Below the pieces are notes generated by a model, which saw only the letters and a list, made by a program, of their open reading frames with translations, was not told the DNA's origin and searched no databases. Source: Zoogloea oleivorans (lineage in GTDB: Bacteria; Pseudomonadota; Gammaproteobacteria; Burkholderiales; Rhodocyclaceae). From it: 64,000 nt of DNA. The stretch spans positions 16,221-80,220 of the forward strand of contig NZ_SDKK01000023.1 of assembly GCF_008107625.1 (NCBI RefSeq), in the 5' to 3' direction. Position numbers and translations under genes: made by a program. This document shows positions 7,979 through 17,601 of the stretch, piece by piece. The stretch's first letter is position 1. Each line of letters begins with the position of its first letter.

Positions 7979-9658
7979 ATGAACAAGCGTTCTTGCAGGG
8001 AAGGTGCGCCGCTGCCGTTTGCTGTGCGAAACGGTCGTCTGGTGGCGGCCATCGCCGCCGCCGCGGCTCTGCTGGCGAGTGGTGGCGCCGCCGCCGTCGC
8101 GATCGATACCGGCAATTCCGACGTTACGGTTTCCTGGGACAACACCGTCAAGTACAGTGCTGCCGCGCGGGTGCGCAGCGCCGACGGCAAGGTGGCCGGC
8201 GATCCGGCGAGTCTCCAGGTCAATATCAACGACGGCGACCTGAATTTCGGCAAGGGGCTGATTTCCAATCGCCTCGACCTGCTTTCCGAGCTCGAATTCC
8301 GCTACAAGAAAGACTTCGGTTTCCGCATGAGCGGCGCGGCCTGGTATGACGACGTCTATCACCGCCGCAACGACAACCCCGGCACCCAGGGCGTCAACTC
8401 CCAGTCGGTGGCGACCGACCGCTTCACCCATGCCACCGAGCAGCTTCACGGCCAGAAGGCCGAATTCCTGGATATGTTCGGCTACGGCAACTTCACGCCG
8501 TGGGACATGAACCTCAACGTCAAGGCCGGGCGTTACACCCAGCTTTACGGCGAAAGCCTGTTCTTCGGTTCCAACGGTATCGCCGGTGCGCAGACGCCGC
8601 TGGATCTGGCCCGCGCCCTGTCGGTGCCGAATTCCCAGTTCAAGGAGGTCGCCCGCCCGGTCGGCCAGATCGGCGGCAACCTGCAGCTCAGCTCGACGGT
8701 CAGCATCGGTGCCTACTATCAGCTGGAATGGCGCAAGAGCCGCCTGCCGGCCGCCGGCAGCTACTTCAGCTTTGCCGACTTCGTCGATGCCGGCGGTGAG
8801 AGCTTCAACCTCGGCGCCATGGCGCCGGGGCTGATCCTCGGCCGCGGCAAGGACTTGAACGCCCGCGACTCGGGGCAGGGCGGCATGCAGGTCAAGTACA
8901 AGTCCGGCGACGCGGAGTATGGCTTCTACGCGGCCCAGTTCCACGACAAGATGCCCCAGTTCTACGTGCGGCCGGGCGTCAATCCGCGGGGCGCCTTCGG
9001 TGGCGATTACGTGCAGGTGTTCGGCGAGAACATCCGTACCGTCGGCGCCAGCTTCAGCACCCTCGTTGGCGAGACCAACGTGGCCGGCGAGCTGTCCTTC
9101 CGCGACAATATGCCGCTGGTGGCCGCCGGCAACGTGGTGGTGGTTGGTGCCGACGCCAACGGCAAGGACCGCAACGCCTACGCCACCGGCAAGACCATGC
9201 ACCTCAACCTGTCGGCGATCAGCGTAATGGGCGCCAGCGCCCTGTGGGAAGGCGCGTCCTTCGTCGGCGAGTTCGCCTTCAACCGCCGCCTGGCAATCAG
9301 CGACAACCCGGGTGCGCTCGATCCCAACGCCACCAAGGACGCCAGCGCCATCCAGTTCGTGTTCCAGCCGGAATACTTCCAGGTTCTGCCCGGACTCGAT
9401 CTGCAGGTGCCCATCGGCCTGAGCTACGGCCTGTCCGGCCGCTCCTCGGTGAATGGCGCACTGTTCCCGTCCGAGCACGGCGGCAACGTCAGCATCGGCG
9501 TGAAGGGCGACTACCAGAAGACCTGGCAGACCGGCCTCAACTTCACGCACTACTACGGCCCGTCCGGCGCCGTCATCACCGGTGCGGGCGCGCTGTCCTA
9601 CGCCAACTTCCATGGCGACCGCGACTTCGTGTCCCTGTCCGTTCAGCGCACCTTCTGA
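7979..9658 (+). CDS. DUF1302 family outer-membrane protein
   Basis: 559 residues from the ATG at 7979, preceded by GAGGAGGAAG. A signal peptide with a hydrophobic core AAIAAAAALLASGGAAAVAI ends near residue 42. The mature part follows the DUF1302 pattern (SDVTVSWDNTVKYSAAARV, LISNRLDLLSELEFRYK, LNVKAGRYTQLYGES) and ends in VSLSVQRTF, a C-terminal Phe typical of outer-membrane barrels. DUF1302 genes are regularly linked to DUF1329 genes and to degradation of hydrophobic compounds, and a transport role for aromatics or lipids is inferred. It is the first gene of a DUF1302-DUF1329-Ycf48-RND-Usp operon. A paralogue lies at 23469; the two share long identical runs. Confidence 0.82.
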   Translation: MNKRSCREGAPLPFAVRNGRLVAAIAAAAALLASGGAAAVAIDTGNSDVTVSWDNTVKYSAAARVRSADGKVAGDPASLQVNINDGDLNFGKGLISNRLDLLSELEFRYKKDFGFRMSGAAWYDDVYHRRNDNPGTQGVNSQSVATDRFTHATEQLHGQKAEFLDMFGYGNFTPWDMNLNVKAGRYTQLYGESLFFGSNGIAGAQTPLDLARALSVPNSQFKEVARPVGQIGGNLQLSSTVSIGAYYQLEWRKSRLPAAGSYFSFADFVDAGGESFNLGAMAPGLILGRGKDLNARDSGQGGMQVKYKSGDAEYGFYAAQFHDKMPQFYVRPGVNPRGAFGGDYVQVFGENIRTVGASFSTLVGETNVAGELSFRDNMPLVAAGNVVVVGADANGKDRNAYATGKTMHLNLSAISVMGASALWEGASFVGEFAFNRRLAISDNPGALDPNATKDASAIQFVFQPEYFQVLPGLDLQVPIGLSYGLSGRSSVNGALFPSEHGGNVSIGVKGDYQKTWQTGLNFTHYYGPSGAVITGAGALSYANFHGDRDFVSLSVQRTF

Positions 9659-9680
9659 TCCGAATTAAAAGGAGACATCC

Positions 9681-11033
9681 ATGAGCAACAAGACGATTCT
9701 CGCCACCGCGCTGGTGGCCCTGCTGGCCGGCGGCCAGGCCGCCAACGCCGCGGTTGGCGCCGACGAAGCCGCCAAGCTGAAGACCACCCTGACCCCGCTG
9801 GGCGGCGAGAAGGCCGCCAACAAGGATGGCAGCATTCCGGCCTGGACCGGCGGCATCACCAAGGCGCTGCCCGGCAAGAAGCTGGGTGCCATCCCGACCC
9901 AGATCTTCACCGACGAAAAGCCGCTGTTCCAGGTCAACGCCAAGAACGCCGCCCAGTACGCCGATTTGCTCTCCGACGGTACCAAGGCCCTGCTCGCCAA
10001 GTACCCCGAAACCTTCCGCATCGACGTCTACCCCAGTCACCGCACCGCCGCCGCGCCGCAGGAGGTGTACGACAACGTCGCCAAGAACGCCACCCGCTGC
10101 AAGACCAAGGACGGCGGCTACTCGCTGGAAGGCTGTATCGGCGGCACGCCCTTCCCGATTCCGAAGGAAGGCGTCGAGGTGATGTGGAATTACCTGATGC
10201 GCCTCGAAGCCGAGTCCATCGAGTACCGCTTCAAGAACATCGTCGGCGGCGCCGATGGGGTCAAGACCCTCGCCACCCGCAACGAAATCGCCTTTCAGTA
10301 TCCCCAGTACTACAAGGATGCGACGCCCGAGAGCTGGTCCGGCGAGTACGCGATGTTCCGCTTCAACACCCTGGAGCCGCCGTTCAAGGCCGGTGAGTCG
10401 CTGGTCATCCGCGACAGCATCGACATGAAGCAGTCGCGTCAGGCCTGGCAATACCTGGTTGGCCAGCGCCGCGTTCGTCGCGCCCCGACGGTGTCCTACG
10501 ACACGCCCGACTTCGTGGCCTCCGGCGCCAACTACTTCGACGAAGTGCAGGGTTTCTTCGGCGCCCTCGACCGCTTCCAGTGGAAGCTGGTCGGCAAGAA
10601 GGAAATGCTGATTCCGTATAACAACAACGGTTTCATCGGCGCCAAGCTCGACGACGCCATCGGCAAGCATCACCTCAACCCCGACCACGTGCGCTGGGAA
10701 AAGCACCGCGTGTGGGTCGTCGAAGCCAACGTGGCCGCCGGCAAGCGTCATGCCGTGCCCAAGCGCAAGTACTACCTGGACGAGGACACCTGGCTGATCG
10801 GCCTGGTCGATGGTTTCGATGCCGAGGGCAAGCTGTGGCGCACCACCCAGGTCACGCCCTTCGTGGTGCCTTCGCTGCCGGGCACGATGATGAAAACCTC
10901 CACGGTTTTCAACCTGCAGGCCAACACGATGAGCGTCATCCAGGCGCTTAACGACGAGGACTTCAAGATCGTGCCGCGCAAGAAGGAAACCTACTTCACC
11001 GGCGATGCCGTTGCCGCCGAAGCTGCACGCTGA
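9681..11033 (+). CDS. DUF1329 family exported protein
   Basis: 450 residues with a signal peptide (TILATALVALLAGGQAANA). It shows hallmark DUF1329 motifs: ADEAAKLKTTLTPLGGEKA, DGSIPAWTGG, GCIGGTPFPIPK and RRVRRAPTVSYDTPD. The family is predicted periplasmic or outer-membrane associated with a LolA/LolB-like fold, and almost always follows a DUF1302 gene. It starts 22 nt after the DUF1302 stop behind AAAAGGAGA. Inferred partner of the DUF1302 barrel in moving hydrophobic molecules across the envelope. A close paralogue is at 25140. Confidence 0.82.
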   Translation: MSNKTILATALVALLAGGQAANAAVGADEAAKLKTTLTPLGGEKAANKDGSIPAWTGGITKALPGKKLGAIPTQIFTDEKPLFQVNAKNAAQYADLLSDGTKALLAKYPETFRIDVYPSHRTAAAPQEVYDNVAKNATRCKTKDGGYSLEGCIGGTPFPIPKEGVEVMWNYLMRLEAESIEYRFKNIVGGADGVKTLATRNEIAFQYPQYYKDATPESWSGEYAMFRFNTLEPPFKAGESLVIRDSIDMKQSRQAWQYLVGQRRVRRAPTVSYDTPDFVASGANYFDEVQGFFGALDRFQWKLVGKKEMLIPYNNNGFIGAKLDDAIGKHHLNPDHVRWEKHRVWVVEANVAAGKRHAVPKRKYYLDEDTWLIGLVDGFDAEGKLWRTTQVTPFVVPSLPGTMMKTSTVFNLQANTMSVIQALNDEDFKIVPRKKETYFTGDAVAAEAAR

Positions 11034-11134
11034 TCTTTTCCTCCACGCCTGACCGGCACGTGCCCTGCGCGGTGCGTTGCCGGCAGACGAAATCTTCTCT
11101 GCGGTCCGCCGTGGCCCGGGAACAGGTATTCAAG

Positions 11135-12253
11135 ATGCAAGCCCTCATCTCCGGTCGTCGGTCGGTCCGCCTGGCCGCGACCCTCTCATTCCTCGCGCTG
11201 GCCGTGCCCGCCGCCTGGGCCGCCGAAAGCCGCGCCGTGGCTGACCTGCTGGCCCAGCCCGCCCAGGCCAACACTCGCGCCATCCATTCGCTGCAACTGT
11301 CGGTTGCCCGCGCCGGCACCCGCCTGGTATCGGTGGGCGAGCGCGGCCTGGTGCTGCTGTCCGACGATGGCGGCAAGAGCTGGCGGCAGGCCAAAAGCGT
11401 ACCGGTCAGCGTTGCGCTGACCTCGGTGCATTTCGTTTCCGACAAGCTCGGCTGGACCGTTGGCCACAGCGGCGTCGTGCTGCATAGCGCCGACGGCGGT
11501 GACACCTGGCTCCGCCAGCTCGACGGCCTGAAGGCCGCGCAGATCGTTGCTGAAAACGCCCGTGCGCTGGCTGCTGCCGGCGGCGATGGCGTTGCCCGTC
11601 ACCTGCGCGAAGCCGAAGGCCTGCTGCAGGACGGCCCCGACAAGCCCTTCCTCGGCGTGTACTTCGCCGATGCCAAACAGGGCTGGATTGTCGGCGCCTA
11701 CGGTCTGGCTCTCGCCACCGTTGATGGCGGCGCGAGCTGGCAATCGTTGATGGGGCGCATCCCCAACAGCGGCGGCAAGCATCTCTACGCCGTGCGCCAG
11801 GATGCAGGCAGCCTGCTGATGGCGGGCGAGCAGGGCGTGCTGTTCCGCTCGACCGATGGTGGCGCCAGCTTCCAGAAGATCACCACGCCTTACGCCGGGA
11901 CCTTCTTCGGCGCGCTGCCGGTGGGCACCAACGGACTCCTCGCTTACGGTCTGCGCGGCAATGCCTGGCGCAGCGACGACGGCGGTGCCAACTGGGTGCG
12001 CCTCGAACTGCCCCAGCCGGTGACGCTGACTGCCGCCCTCAAACTCGCCGATGGCGGCCTGCTGCTCGCCGACGAAAGCGGCCGCTTGCTGCGCGGCGAT
12101 GCGGGCGCCACCCGTTTCGCCCCGCTGGCGGCGGCGCCACGCGCCGGTCTGACCGGCATGATCCAGGCTGCCGATGGCGCTCTGGTGGTTTCCGGGGCTC
12201 GCGGCGTCAGCCGTATCGAGCCCGCAACCCTTACTGCGGAAGCACAGAAATGA
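11135..12253 (+). CDS. Ycf48/BNR-type beta-propeller exported protein
   Basis: 372 residues from the ATG at 11135, which opens a signal peptide (LSFLALAVPAAWAAES). The rest consists of BNR/Asp-box blades of the Ycf48-like family: LVLLSDDGGKSWRQ, VVLHSADGGDTWLRQ, LALATVDGGASWQS, VLFRSTDGGASFQ and WRSDDGGANWV, spaced about 45-50 residues. In non-phototrophs these periplasmic propellers are commonly encoded directly before an RND transporter of the MMPL type, as here, and probably act as assembly or accessory partners. The stop overlaps the next start (ATGA), so translation is coupled. Confidence 0.85.
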   Translation: MQALISGRRSVRLAATLSFLALAVPAAWAAESRAVADLLAQPAQANTRAIHSLQLSVARAGTRLVSVGERGLVLLSDDGGKSWRQAKSVPVSVALTSVHFVSDKLGWTVGHSGVVLHSADGGDTWLRQLDGLKAAQIVAENARALAAAGGDGVARHLREAEGLLQDGPDKPFLGVYFADAKQGWIVGAYGLALATVDGGASWQSLMGRIPNSGGKHLYAVRQDAGSLLMAGEQGVLFRSTDGGASFQKITTPYAGTFFGALPVGTNGLLAYGLRGNAWRSDDGGANWVRLELPQPVTLTAALKLADGGLLLADESGRLLRGDAGATRFAPLAAAPRAGLTGMIQAADGALVVSGARGVSRIEPATLTAEAQK

Positions 12254-14649
12254 GCCACGCTCACGACATTCCCGAAGGTGTGGTGATCCGCGATATTGCG
12301 GATTTCGACACCCGCTCCGGCACGCTCCCCGAGCGCCTGCTGTTCAACAACCGGCTGGTCATCGTCGTGCTGTGCGCGCTGATCAGTGCAGTGCTCGGCT
12401 ACAAGGCTCTCGGCCTGTCGCTGAACGCCGCCTTCGAGAAGATGATCCCGACGAAGCACCCGTACATCGTCAACTTCCTCGAAAACCGCGGCCAGCTGGC
12501 GGGCATGGGCAACAGCCTGCGCATCGCCATCGAAGCCAAGAACGGTGACATCTTCGACCCGGACTACCTCGACACGGTGAAGAAGATCTCCGACGAGCTG
12601 TTCCTGTACCCCGGCGTCGACCGTCCCTACATGAAATCCTTGTGGACGCCGTCAGTGCGCTGGACCGGCGTGACCGAGGAAGGCCTCGACGGCGGCCCGG
12701 TGGTGCCCGACGACTACGACGGTTCTCCCGAAAGCCTGGCGCAAGTGCGCCTCAACGTGGAGCGCTCCGGCGAGATCGGCCAGCTGGTCGCCGCCAACTA
12801 CAAGTCGAGCATCGTGCTGGTGCCGCTGCAGGACAAGGTGGCCGAAACCGGTGCGCGCATCGATTACCACGAGCTCTCGCAACGCATCGAAGCCCTGCGC
12901 ACCAAGTACGAGTCCGACAAGATCGCCATCCACGTCACCGGCTTCGCCAAGGTGGTTGGCGACCTGATCGAAGGCCTGCAGCAGGTGCTGCTGTTCTTCG
13001 CCGCCGCCATCGCCATCTGCACCGCGGTGCTGTTCTGGTACACCCGCTGCGCCCGCAGCACCCTGCTGGTGGTGCTGTGCTCGATGATCGCCGTGCTGTG
13101 GCTGCTTGGCCTGCTGCCGACGCTGGGCTACGAGCTTGACCCGTATTCGGTGCTGGTGCCCTTCCTGGTCTTTGCCATCGGCATGAGCCACGGCGCCCAG
13201 AAGATGAACGGCATCATGCAGGACGTGGGGCGTGGCACCCACAAGCTGGTGGCGGCGCGCTACACTTTCCGGCGTTTGTTCCTGGCCGGCATGACGGCGC
13301 TCTTGGCCGACGCGGTGGGCTTTGCGGTGCTGATGGTGATCGACATCCAGGTGATCCAGGATCTGGCCATCACCGCCAGCATCGGCGTGGCCGTGCTGAT
13401 CTTCACCAACCTCGTGCTGCTGCCGATCCTGCTCAGTTACACCGGCGTCAGCCCCGAAGCCGCCCGCCGCAGCCTGCAGGCCGAAACCCTGGAAGCCGCC
13501 GACGGCAGCCACAGCAAGCATCCGTTCTGGGCCTTTCTCGATCTCTTCACCCAGCGCAAGTGGGCGACCATTGCCGTGCTCGTCGGCACTGCGATGGGCA
13601 TCGCCGGGCTGGTGGTGAGCTTCCAGCTGAAGATCGGCGACACCGACCCGGGCGCCCCCGAGCTGCGTCCCGACTCCCGCTACAACCGCGACAACGCCTA
13701 CATCGTCGCCAACTACGCGGCCAGCAGCGACGTGTACATCGTGATGGTGAAAACGCCGCAATACGCCTGCGCCCACTACGACACCCTGACCGCCGTCGAT
13801 GAGCTGGAACGCCAGCTGCAGCAACTGCCCGGCGTCGAGGCGACCAGTTCGCTGACGGGCCTGGCCAAGGTGGCCAATGCCGGCATGAATGAAGGCAGCC
13901 TGAAGTGGTCGGAAATCCCCCGCTCGCAGGACAACCTCAACGCCATCATCACCCGCGCCCCGCGCGAGATGTTCAACCAGAACTGCGACCTGCTGACGGT
14001 GTATGCCTACCTCAAGGACCACAAGGCCGACACCCTCAACAGCGTGGTCGGCGTTGTCGAAGCCTTTGCCGCCAGCCACGCCACAGCAGACTTGCGCATC
14101 CTCAACGCCGCCGGCAACGCGGGCATCGAGGCCGCCACCAACATCGTGGTGAAGAAGGCCAACGTCGAGATGCTCGGCCTGGTGTATCTGGCGGTGATCG
14201 TGCTGGCCTTCATCACCTTCCGCTCCTGGCAGGCGGTGATCTGCGCGGTGCTGCCGCTGATGCTCACCTCGGTGCTGTGCGAGGCCCTGATGGTGTGGCT
14301 CAACATTGGCGTCAAGGTCGCCACGTTGCCGGTGATTGCGCTGGGCGTGGGCATCGGCGTGGATTACGCGCTGTACATCATGACGGTGACGCTGGCGCGC
14401 CTGAAGGGCGGCATGAGTCTCTCCGAGGCCTACTACAAGGCGCTGACCTTCACCGGCAAGGTGGTCGTGCTGACCGGCATCACGCTGGGCATCGCCGTCG
14501 CCACCTGGGCCTGGTCGCCGATCAAGTTCCAGGCCGACATGGGCATCCTGCTCGCCTTCATGTTCATCTGGAACATGCTCGGCGCCTTGATCCTGCTGCC
14601 GGCGCTGGGCCACTTCCTGCTGCGCCCGAAGAAGCTTGTGACGGTCTAG
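12250..14649 (+). CDS. RND superfamily (MMPL) exporter
   Basis: 799 residues. One N-terminal transmembrane segment (LVIVVLCALISAVLGYKALG) is followed by a large periplasmic loop, a bundle of about five helices (near residues 235-400), a second single span, a second periplasmic loop and a second bundle, giving the RND topology of 2x(1+5). The LLGLLPTLGYELDPYS and PVIALGVGIGVDYALYIM segments are typical. Without AcrA- or TolC-like partners it matches the MMPL group that works with Ycf48-like, DUF1302 and DUF1329 proteins. Export or envelope trafficking of hydrophobic aromatics, as in solvent stress of anaerobic alkylphenol degraders, is inferred. Confidence 0.85.
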   Translation: MSHAHDIPEGVVIRDIADFDTRSGTLPERLLFNNRLVIVVLCALISAVLGYKALGLSLNAAFEKMIPTKHPYIVNFLENRGQLAGMGNSLRIAIEAKNGDIFDPDYLDTVKKISDELFLYPGVDRPYMKSLWTPSVRWTGVTEEGLDGGPVVPDDYDGSPESLAQVRLNVERSGEIGQLVAANYKSSIVLVPLQDKVAETGARIDYHELSQRIEALRTKYESDKIAIHVTGFAKVVGDLIEGLQQVLLFFAAAIAICTAVLFWYTRCARSTLLVVLCSMIAVLWLLGLLPTLGYELDPYSVLVPFLVFAIGMSHGAQKMNGIMQDVGRGTHKLVAARYTFRRLFLAGMTALLADAVGFAVLMVIDIQVIQDLAITASIGVAVLIFTNLVLLPILLSYTGVSPEAARRSLQAETLEAADGSHSKHPFWAFLDLFTQRKWATIAVLVGTAMGIAGLVVSFQLKIGDTDPGAPELRPDSRYNRDNAYIVANYAASSDVYIVMVKTPQYACAHYDTLTAVDELERQLQQLPGVEATSSLTGLAKVANAGMNEGSLKWSEIPRSQDNLNAIITRAPREMFNQNCDLLTVYAYLKDHKADTLNSVVGVVEAFAASHATADLRILNAAGNAGIEAATNIVVKKANVEMLGLVYLAVIVLAFITFRSWQAVICAVLPLMLTSVLCEALMVWLNIGVKVATLPVIALGVGIGVDYALYIMTVTLARLKGGMSLSEAYYKALTFTGKVVVLTGITLGIAVATWAWSPIKFQADMGILLAFMFIWNMLGALILLPALGHFLLRPKKLVTV

Positions 14650-14659
14650 GAGAACACAC

Positions 14660-15688
14660 ATGTATAAGCACCTGCTCGTACCCCTGGACGGTTCCGAACT
14701 GTCCACCAGCCTGGTTACCCAGGCCGTCGAATTTGCCCGCACGCTGGACGCGCGCATTACCTTCTTCACCGCCCGCGAAGATGTGGGCAGCTCCGGTGAC
14801 GGCGCGCTCTTGCGCAGCCTGTCGCCCGAAGCCTTCGTCGAAGCGGCTGCCGGCGAGGCCAGCGCGATTCTTGCCAAGGCGCTCGCCGCTGCCGGCGCCT
14901 TCGGGCTTCCGGCCGAGGGCGTGGCCCGCACCGGCGCGCGGCCCTTCGAGCTGATCCTCGACGTGGCCGCCGAGAAGGGCTGCGACCTGATCTTCATGGC
15001 CTCCCACGGTCGCAAGGGCCTGCGCGGCCTGATGCTCGGCTCGCAAACCCAGAAGGTGCTCGCCCACAGCACGCTGCCGGTGCTGGTGGCCAGTGTCGAG
15101 AGCAACGTGGCCGGCAGTGCCGCCGAAGCCGCCATCGGCATCATCAAGGACGAACACCGGGCCATCGCCGCCGTCATCAACGGCCTGCGCCGGCTCGCCG
15201 TGCAGTTGCGTGAAGCCGGCGCCACGCCCGATCTCGACTTCCTCGCCGCGATGGTGCATTACATCAAGGCCTTCCCCGAAGTGCAGCACCACCCCAAGGA
15301 GGAACAGTTCCTCTTCAAGCTGCTGGCCAGACGCACCGACGAGGCGGCCTCACTGATCGCCTCGCTGGAACAGGAGCACCGCGACGGCACCCAGCAGATC
15401 GACGACATCGAGACGCTGCTCGGCCAGTCGCGCAGCGATGCACAGCAGTTCGGCGCGCTGGCTGCCGCCATCGAACGTTTTACCGACGCCCAGTGGCGTC
15501 ACCTCAGCGCCGAAGAGAAGCTCATCCTGCCGGCCGCCCGCCGTCATCTGCTGGACGACGACTGGCGCGAGATCGAAACGGCCTTCCGCCAGAACGCCGA
15601 ATTCCGTGTGGGTAGCGAGCGCGACGAGGCGTTCAAGCTGCTTTTTGTGCGCCTGATGAACATGGCATCGGAGGACGCCCAGCCTTGA
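14660..15688 (+). CDS. Universal stress protein fused to a hemerythrin-like domain
   Basis: 342 residues. Residues 1-145 form a UspA domain (MYKHLLVPLDGSELSTSLV, then MASHGRKGLRGLMLGSQTQ with the G-2x-G-9x-G(S/T) nucleotide site). Residues about 160-320 form a hemerythrin/HHE helical bundle with metal-ligand motifs IKDEHRAI, HYIKAFPEVQHHPKEE and LEQEHRDG, plus a later H near WRHLSAEEKLILP. The fusion suggests coupling of ATP or stress sensing with oxygen or iron sensing. It is the last gene of the DUF1302-RND operon, 10 nt behind the transporter, and is followed at 92 nt by a sigma-54 activator. The sequence supports the domain calls well, but the physiological role is inferred. Confidence 0.85.
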   Translation: MYKHLLVPLDGSELSTSLVTQAVEFARTLDARITFFTAREDVGSSGDGALLRSLSPEAFVEAAAGEASAILAKALAAAGAFGLPAEGVARTGARPFELILDVAAEKGCDLIFMASHGRKGLRGLMLGSQTQKVLAHSTLPVLVASVESNVAGSAAEAAIGIIKDEHRAIAAVINGLRRLAVQLREAGATPDLDFLAAMVHYIKAFPEVQHHPKEEQFLFKLLARRTDEAASLIASLEQEHRDGTQQIDDIETLLGQSRSDAQQFGALAAAIERFTDAQWRHLSAEEKLILPAARRHLLDDDWREIETAFRQNAEFRVGSERDEAFKLLFVRLMNMASEDAQP

Positions 15689-15779
15689 AAAACGTGCCCC
15701 TCGGTGGCGTAGGTCGGCGAGCTGGAGAGGGTTAAAGTACGGCCCAAGGACGGCTCGACGAGGCCGGGGGAGACAAGAA

Positions 15780-17450
15780 ATGGCACCGCCAAAGAAACTG
15801 ATCGAGCAGTTCAATCTACGCTCGCGATTGCGCTTCAACGTGGACCAGGGACAGATCTGGCTCGACGAGAACCGCATGCTGCTCTTCCACGCCCGCGCCA
15901 TGGGTGCGCTGCGCCGCGAGCTTTTTGATTCGCTGGGCGTCGAGCGCGCCCGTGGCCTGCTGGTGCGCATGGGCTTCGCCTCCGGCCAGCAGGATGCCGA
16001 ACTGGCCAAGAAGCTCTACGGCGCGGGCGACCCCTACGACGTGTTCCGCATCGGCCCCGAACTGCACGCCTTCGAAGGGCTGGTGAAAGCCACCATCGTG
16101 CATGCCGAACTCGATTGGGAGAGCGGCAGCTTTGTGGGTGACGTGGAATGGGAGAACTCCTGGGAGGCCGATTCCCACCTGCAGCAATTCGGCGTCGGCG
16201 ACGACATGGCCTGCTGGAGCCTGGTCGGCTACGCGTCCGGCTACGTCACCCAGTTCTTCAACCGCTTCATCGTCTTTCGCGAAACCGCCTGCATCGCGCG
16301 GGGCGATGCCCAGTGCCAGGTTGTCGGCAAACCGGCCGAAGCCTGGGGCGACGACGCCTACCTCAACTACTTCAAACCGGAAAACCTCCAGGGCCAGCTC
16401 GACGAGATGCGCGAGGAGCTGTGCCGATTGCGCAAAACCCTGGGCGCCGTCGAATCCGCCGGCAACCTGATCGGCGCATCCACCGGCTTCCGCGGGGCGT
16501 TCGATCTCATCAGCAAGGCCGCCAGCAGCCCGATCACCGTGCTGCTGCTCGGCGAAACCGGCGTCGGCAAGGAAATGTTCGCGCGCTGGATTCACGACCA
16601 CGGCAACCGCTCCAGCCAGCCCTTCGTGGCCGTCAACTGTGCGGCCATTCCCCACGACCTCATCGAATCTGAACTCTTCGGCGTGCAGAAGGGCGCCTAT
16701 ACCGGCGCCCAGGCCTCCCGCGCCGGCCGCTTCGAGCGTGCCCACGGCGGCACCCTGTTCCTCGATGAAGTCGGCGATCTGTCGCCCGCTGCCCAAGTCA
16801 AACTGCTGCGCGTGCTGCAAACCGGCGAGATCGAACGCCTCGGTGACGACCAGACGCGCAAGATCGACGTGCGCCTGGTGGCCGCCACCAACGTGGACCT
16901 CCAGCAAGCCATCGCCGCCGGGCGCTTTCGCGCCGACCTGTATTACCGCCTCGCCACCTACCCGGTGGTGATCCCGCCGCTGCGCGACCGCCGCAGCGAC
17001 ATCCCGCTGCTCGCCGCCTCGCTGCTCGAAAAGTACGAAGAGTCGTACCACAAGAAACTCCAGGGCATCAGCGACCGCGCCATGCAGGCGCTGATGAGCT
17101 ACCAGTGGCCCGGCAACGTGCGCGAACTGCAGAACCTGATCGAACGCGGCGTCCTGCTCGCCCCCAACGGCGGCCTCATCGAAATCGACCACCTGTTCGC
17201 CGGCGGCGCCCCGGCCACGACAGGCGCCGAAGTGGACCGCGCCGGCGTTGTCGGCAACGAAGGCGACGCCAGCCGCAGCCGCCTGTGCGAAGCCATCCTG
17301 CAGGACGGCTTCGATCTGGAGCAGCATGAATCCCGTTTATTGGAACTGGCGGTGCAGCGGGCGGGGGGGAATCTCACGCATGCAGCGAAGCTGCTGGGGA
17401 TTACAAGGCGGCAGTTGGCTTATAGGTTGAAGCAGGGGGTGGAGGGGTAG
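15780..17450 (+). CDS. XylR/DmpR-type sigma-54 dependent aromatic-responsive activator
   Basis: 556 residues. It has an N-terminal XylR_N ligand-sensing region, then a V4R domain (CWSLVGYASGYVTQFFNRFI, CIARGDAQCQVVGKP), a short linker near residue 220, an AAA+ domain with Walker A GETGVGKE, GAYTGA loop, Walker B GGTLFLDEVGD and the R-finger region, and a Fis-type helix-turn-helix at the end (LTHAAKLLGITRRQLAYRL). GAYTGA replaces GAFTGA, a known functional variant. This architecture senses phenols or alkylbenzenes directly and is derepressed on effector binding. Likely targets are the -24/-12 phenol promoter at 27137 or operons close by; which of the two paralogous activators serves which is undecided. 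Confidence 0.88.
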   Translation: MAPPKKLIEQFNLRSRLRFNVDQGQIWLDENRMLLFHARAMGALRRELFDSLGVERARGLLVRMGFASGQQDAELAKKLYGAGDPYDVFRIGPELHAFEGLVKATIVHAELDWESGSFVGDVEWENSWEADSHLQQFGVGDDMACWSLVGYASGYVTQFFNRFIVFRETACIARGDAQCQVVGKPAEAWGDDAYLNYFKPENLQGQLDEMREELCRLRKTLGAVESAGNLIGASTGFRGAFDLISKAASSPITVLLLGETGVGKEMFARWIHDHGNRSSQPFVAVNCAAIPHDLIESELFGVQKGAYTGAQASRAGRFERAHGGTLFLDEVGDLSPAAQVKLLRVLQTGEIERLGDDQTRKIDVRLVAATNVDLQQAIAAGRFRADLYYRLATYPVVIPPLRDRRSDIPLLAASLLEKYEESYHKKLQGISDRAMQALMSYQWPGNVRELQNLIERGVLLAPNGGLIEIDHLFAGGAPATTGAEVDRAGVVGNEGDASRSRLCEAILQDGFDLEQHESRLLELAVQRAGGNLTHAAKLLGITRRQLAYRLKQGVEG

Positions 17451-17520
17451 GGGGAGGCTGCCGCATTCGAGGTGAGTGCTTACGACCTGTTGCGGCTGGT
17501 CACAAGTAGGAAAAACAGAC

Positions 17521-17595
17521 ATTCAACGTAGAGCTAACCGAAGCTGCACTGCTTTATCTCGCAGCGTCCAGCGACCGAAGGGACCGAGGTTGAGT
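17521..17595 (-). other. attC-like recombination site at the 3' end of the HNH gene
   Basis: On the minus strand the element starts with ACTCAAC (fits RYYYAAC) 6 nt after the HNH stop codon and ends with GTTGAAT (fits GTTRRRY), spanning 75 bp. Inner arms GCTGC and GCAGC can pair across a loop. Size, position right after a stop codon and outer core sites fit an integron attC site. No integrase gene is in the window, so the call rests on structure alone. Confidence 0.45.
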
Positions 17596-17601
17596 GCCAT
17601 G

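Noticed and set aside
12652..15225. 857-codon open frame on the minus strand
   Set aside because: It is antisense to the RND and Usp-hemerythrin genes, which have strong domain matches. High GC with third-position bias produces such shadows; the translation is low-complexity His/Gln/Asp.
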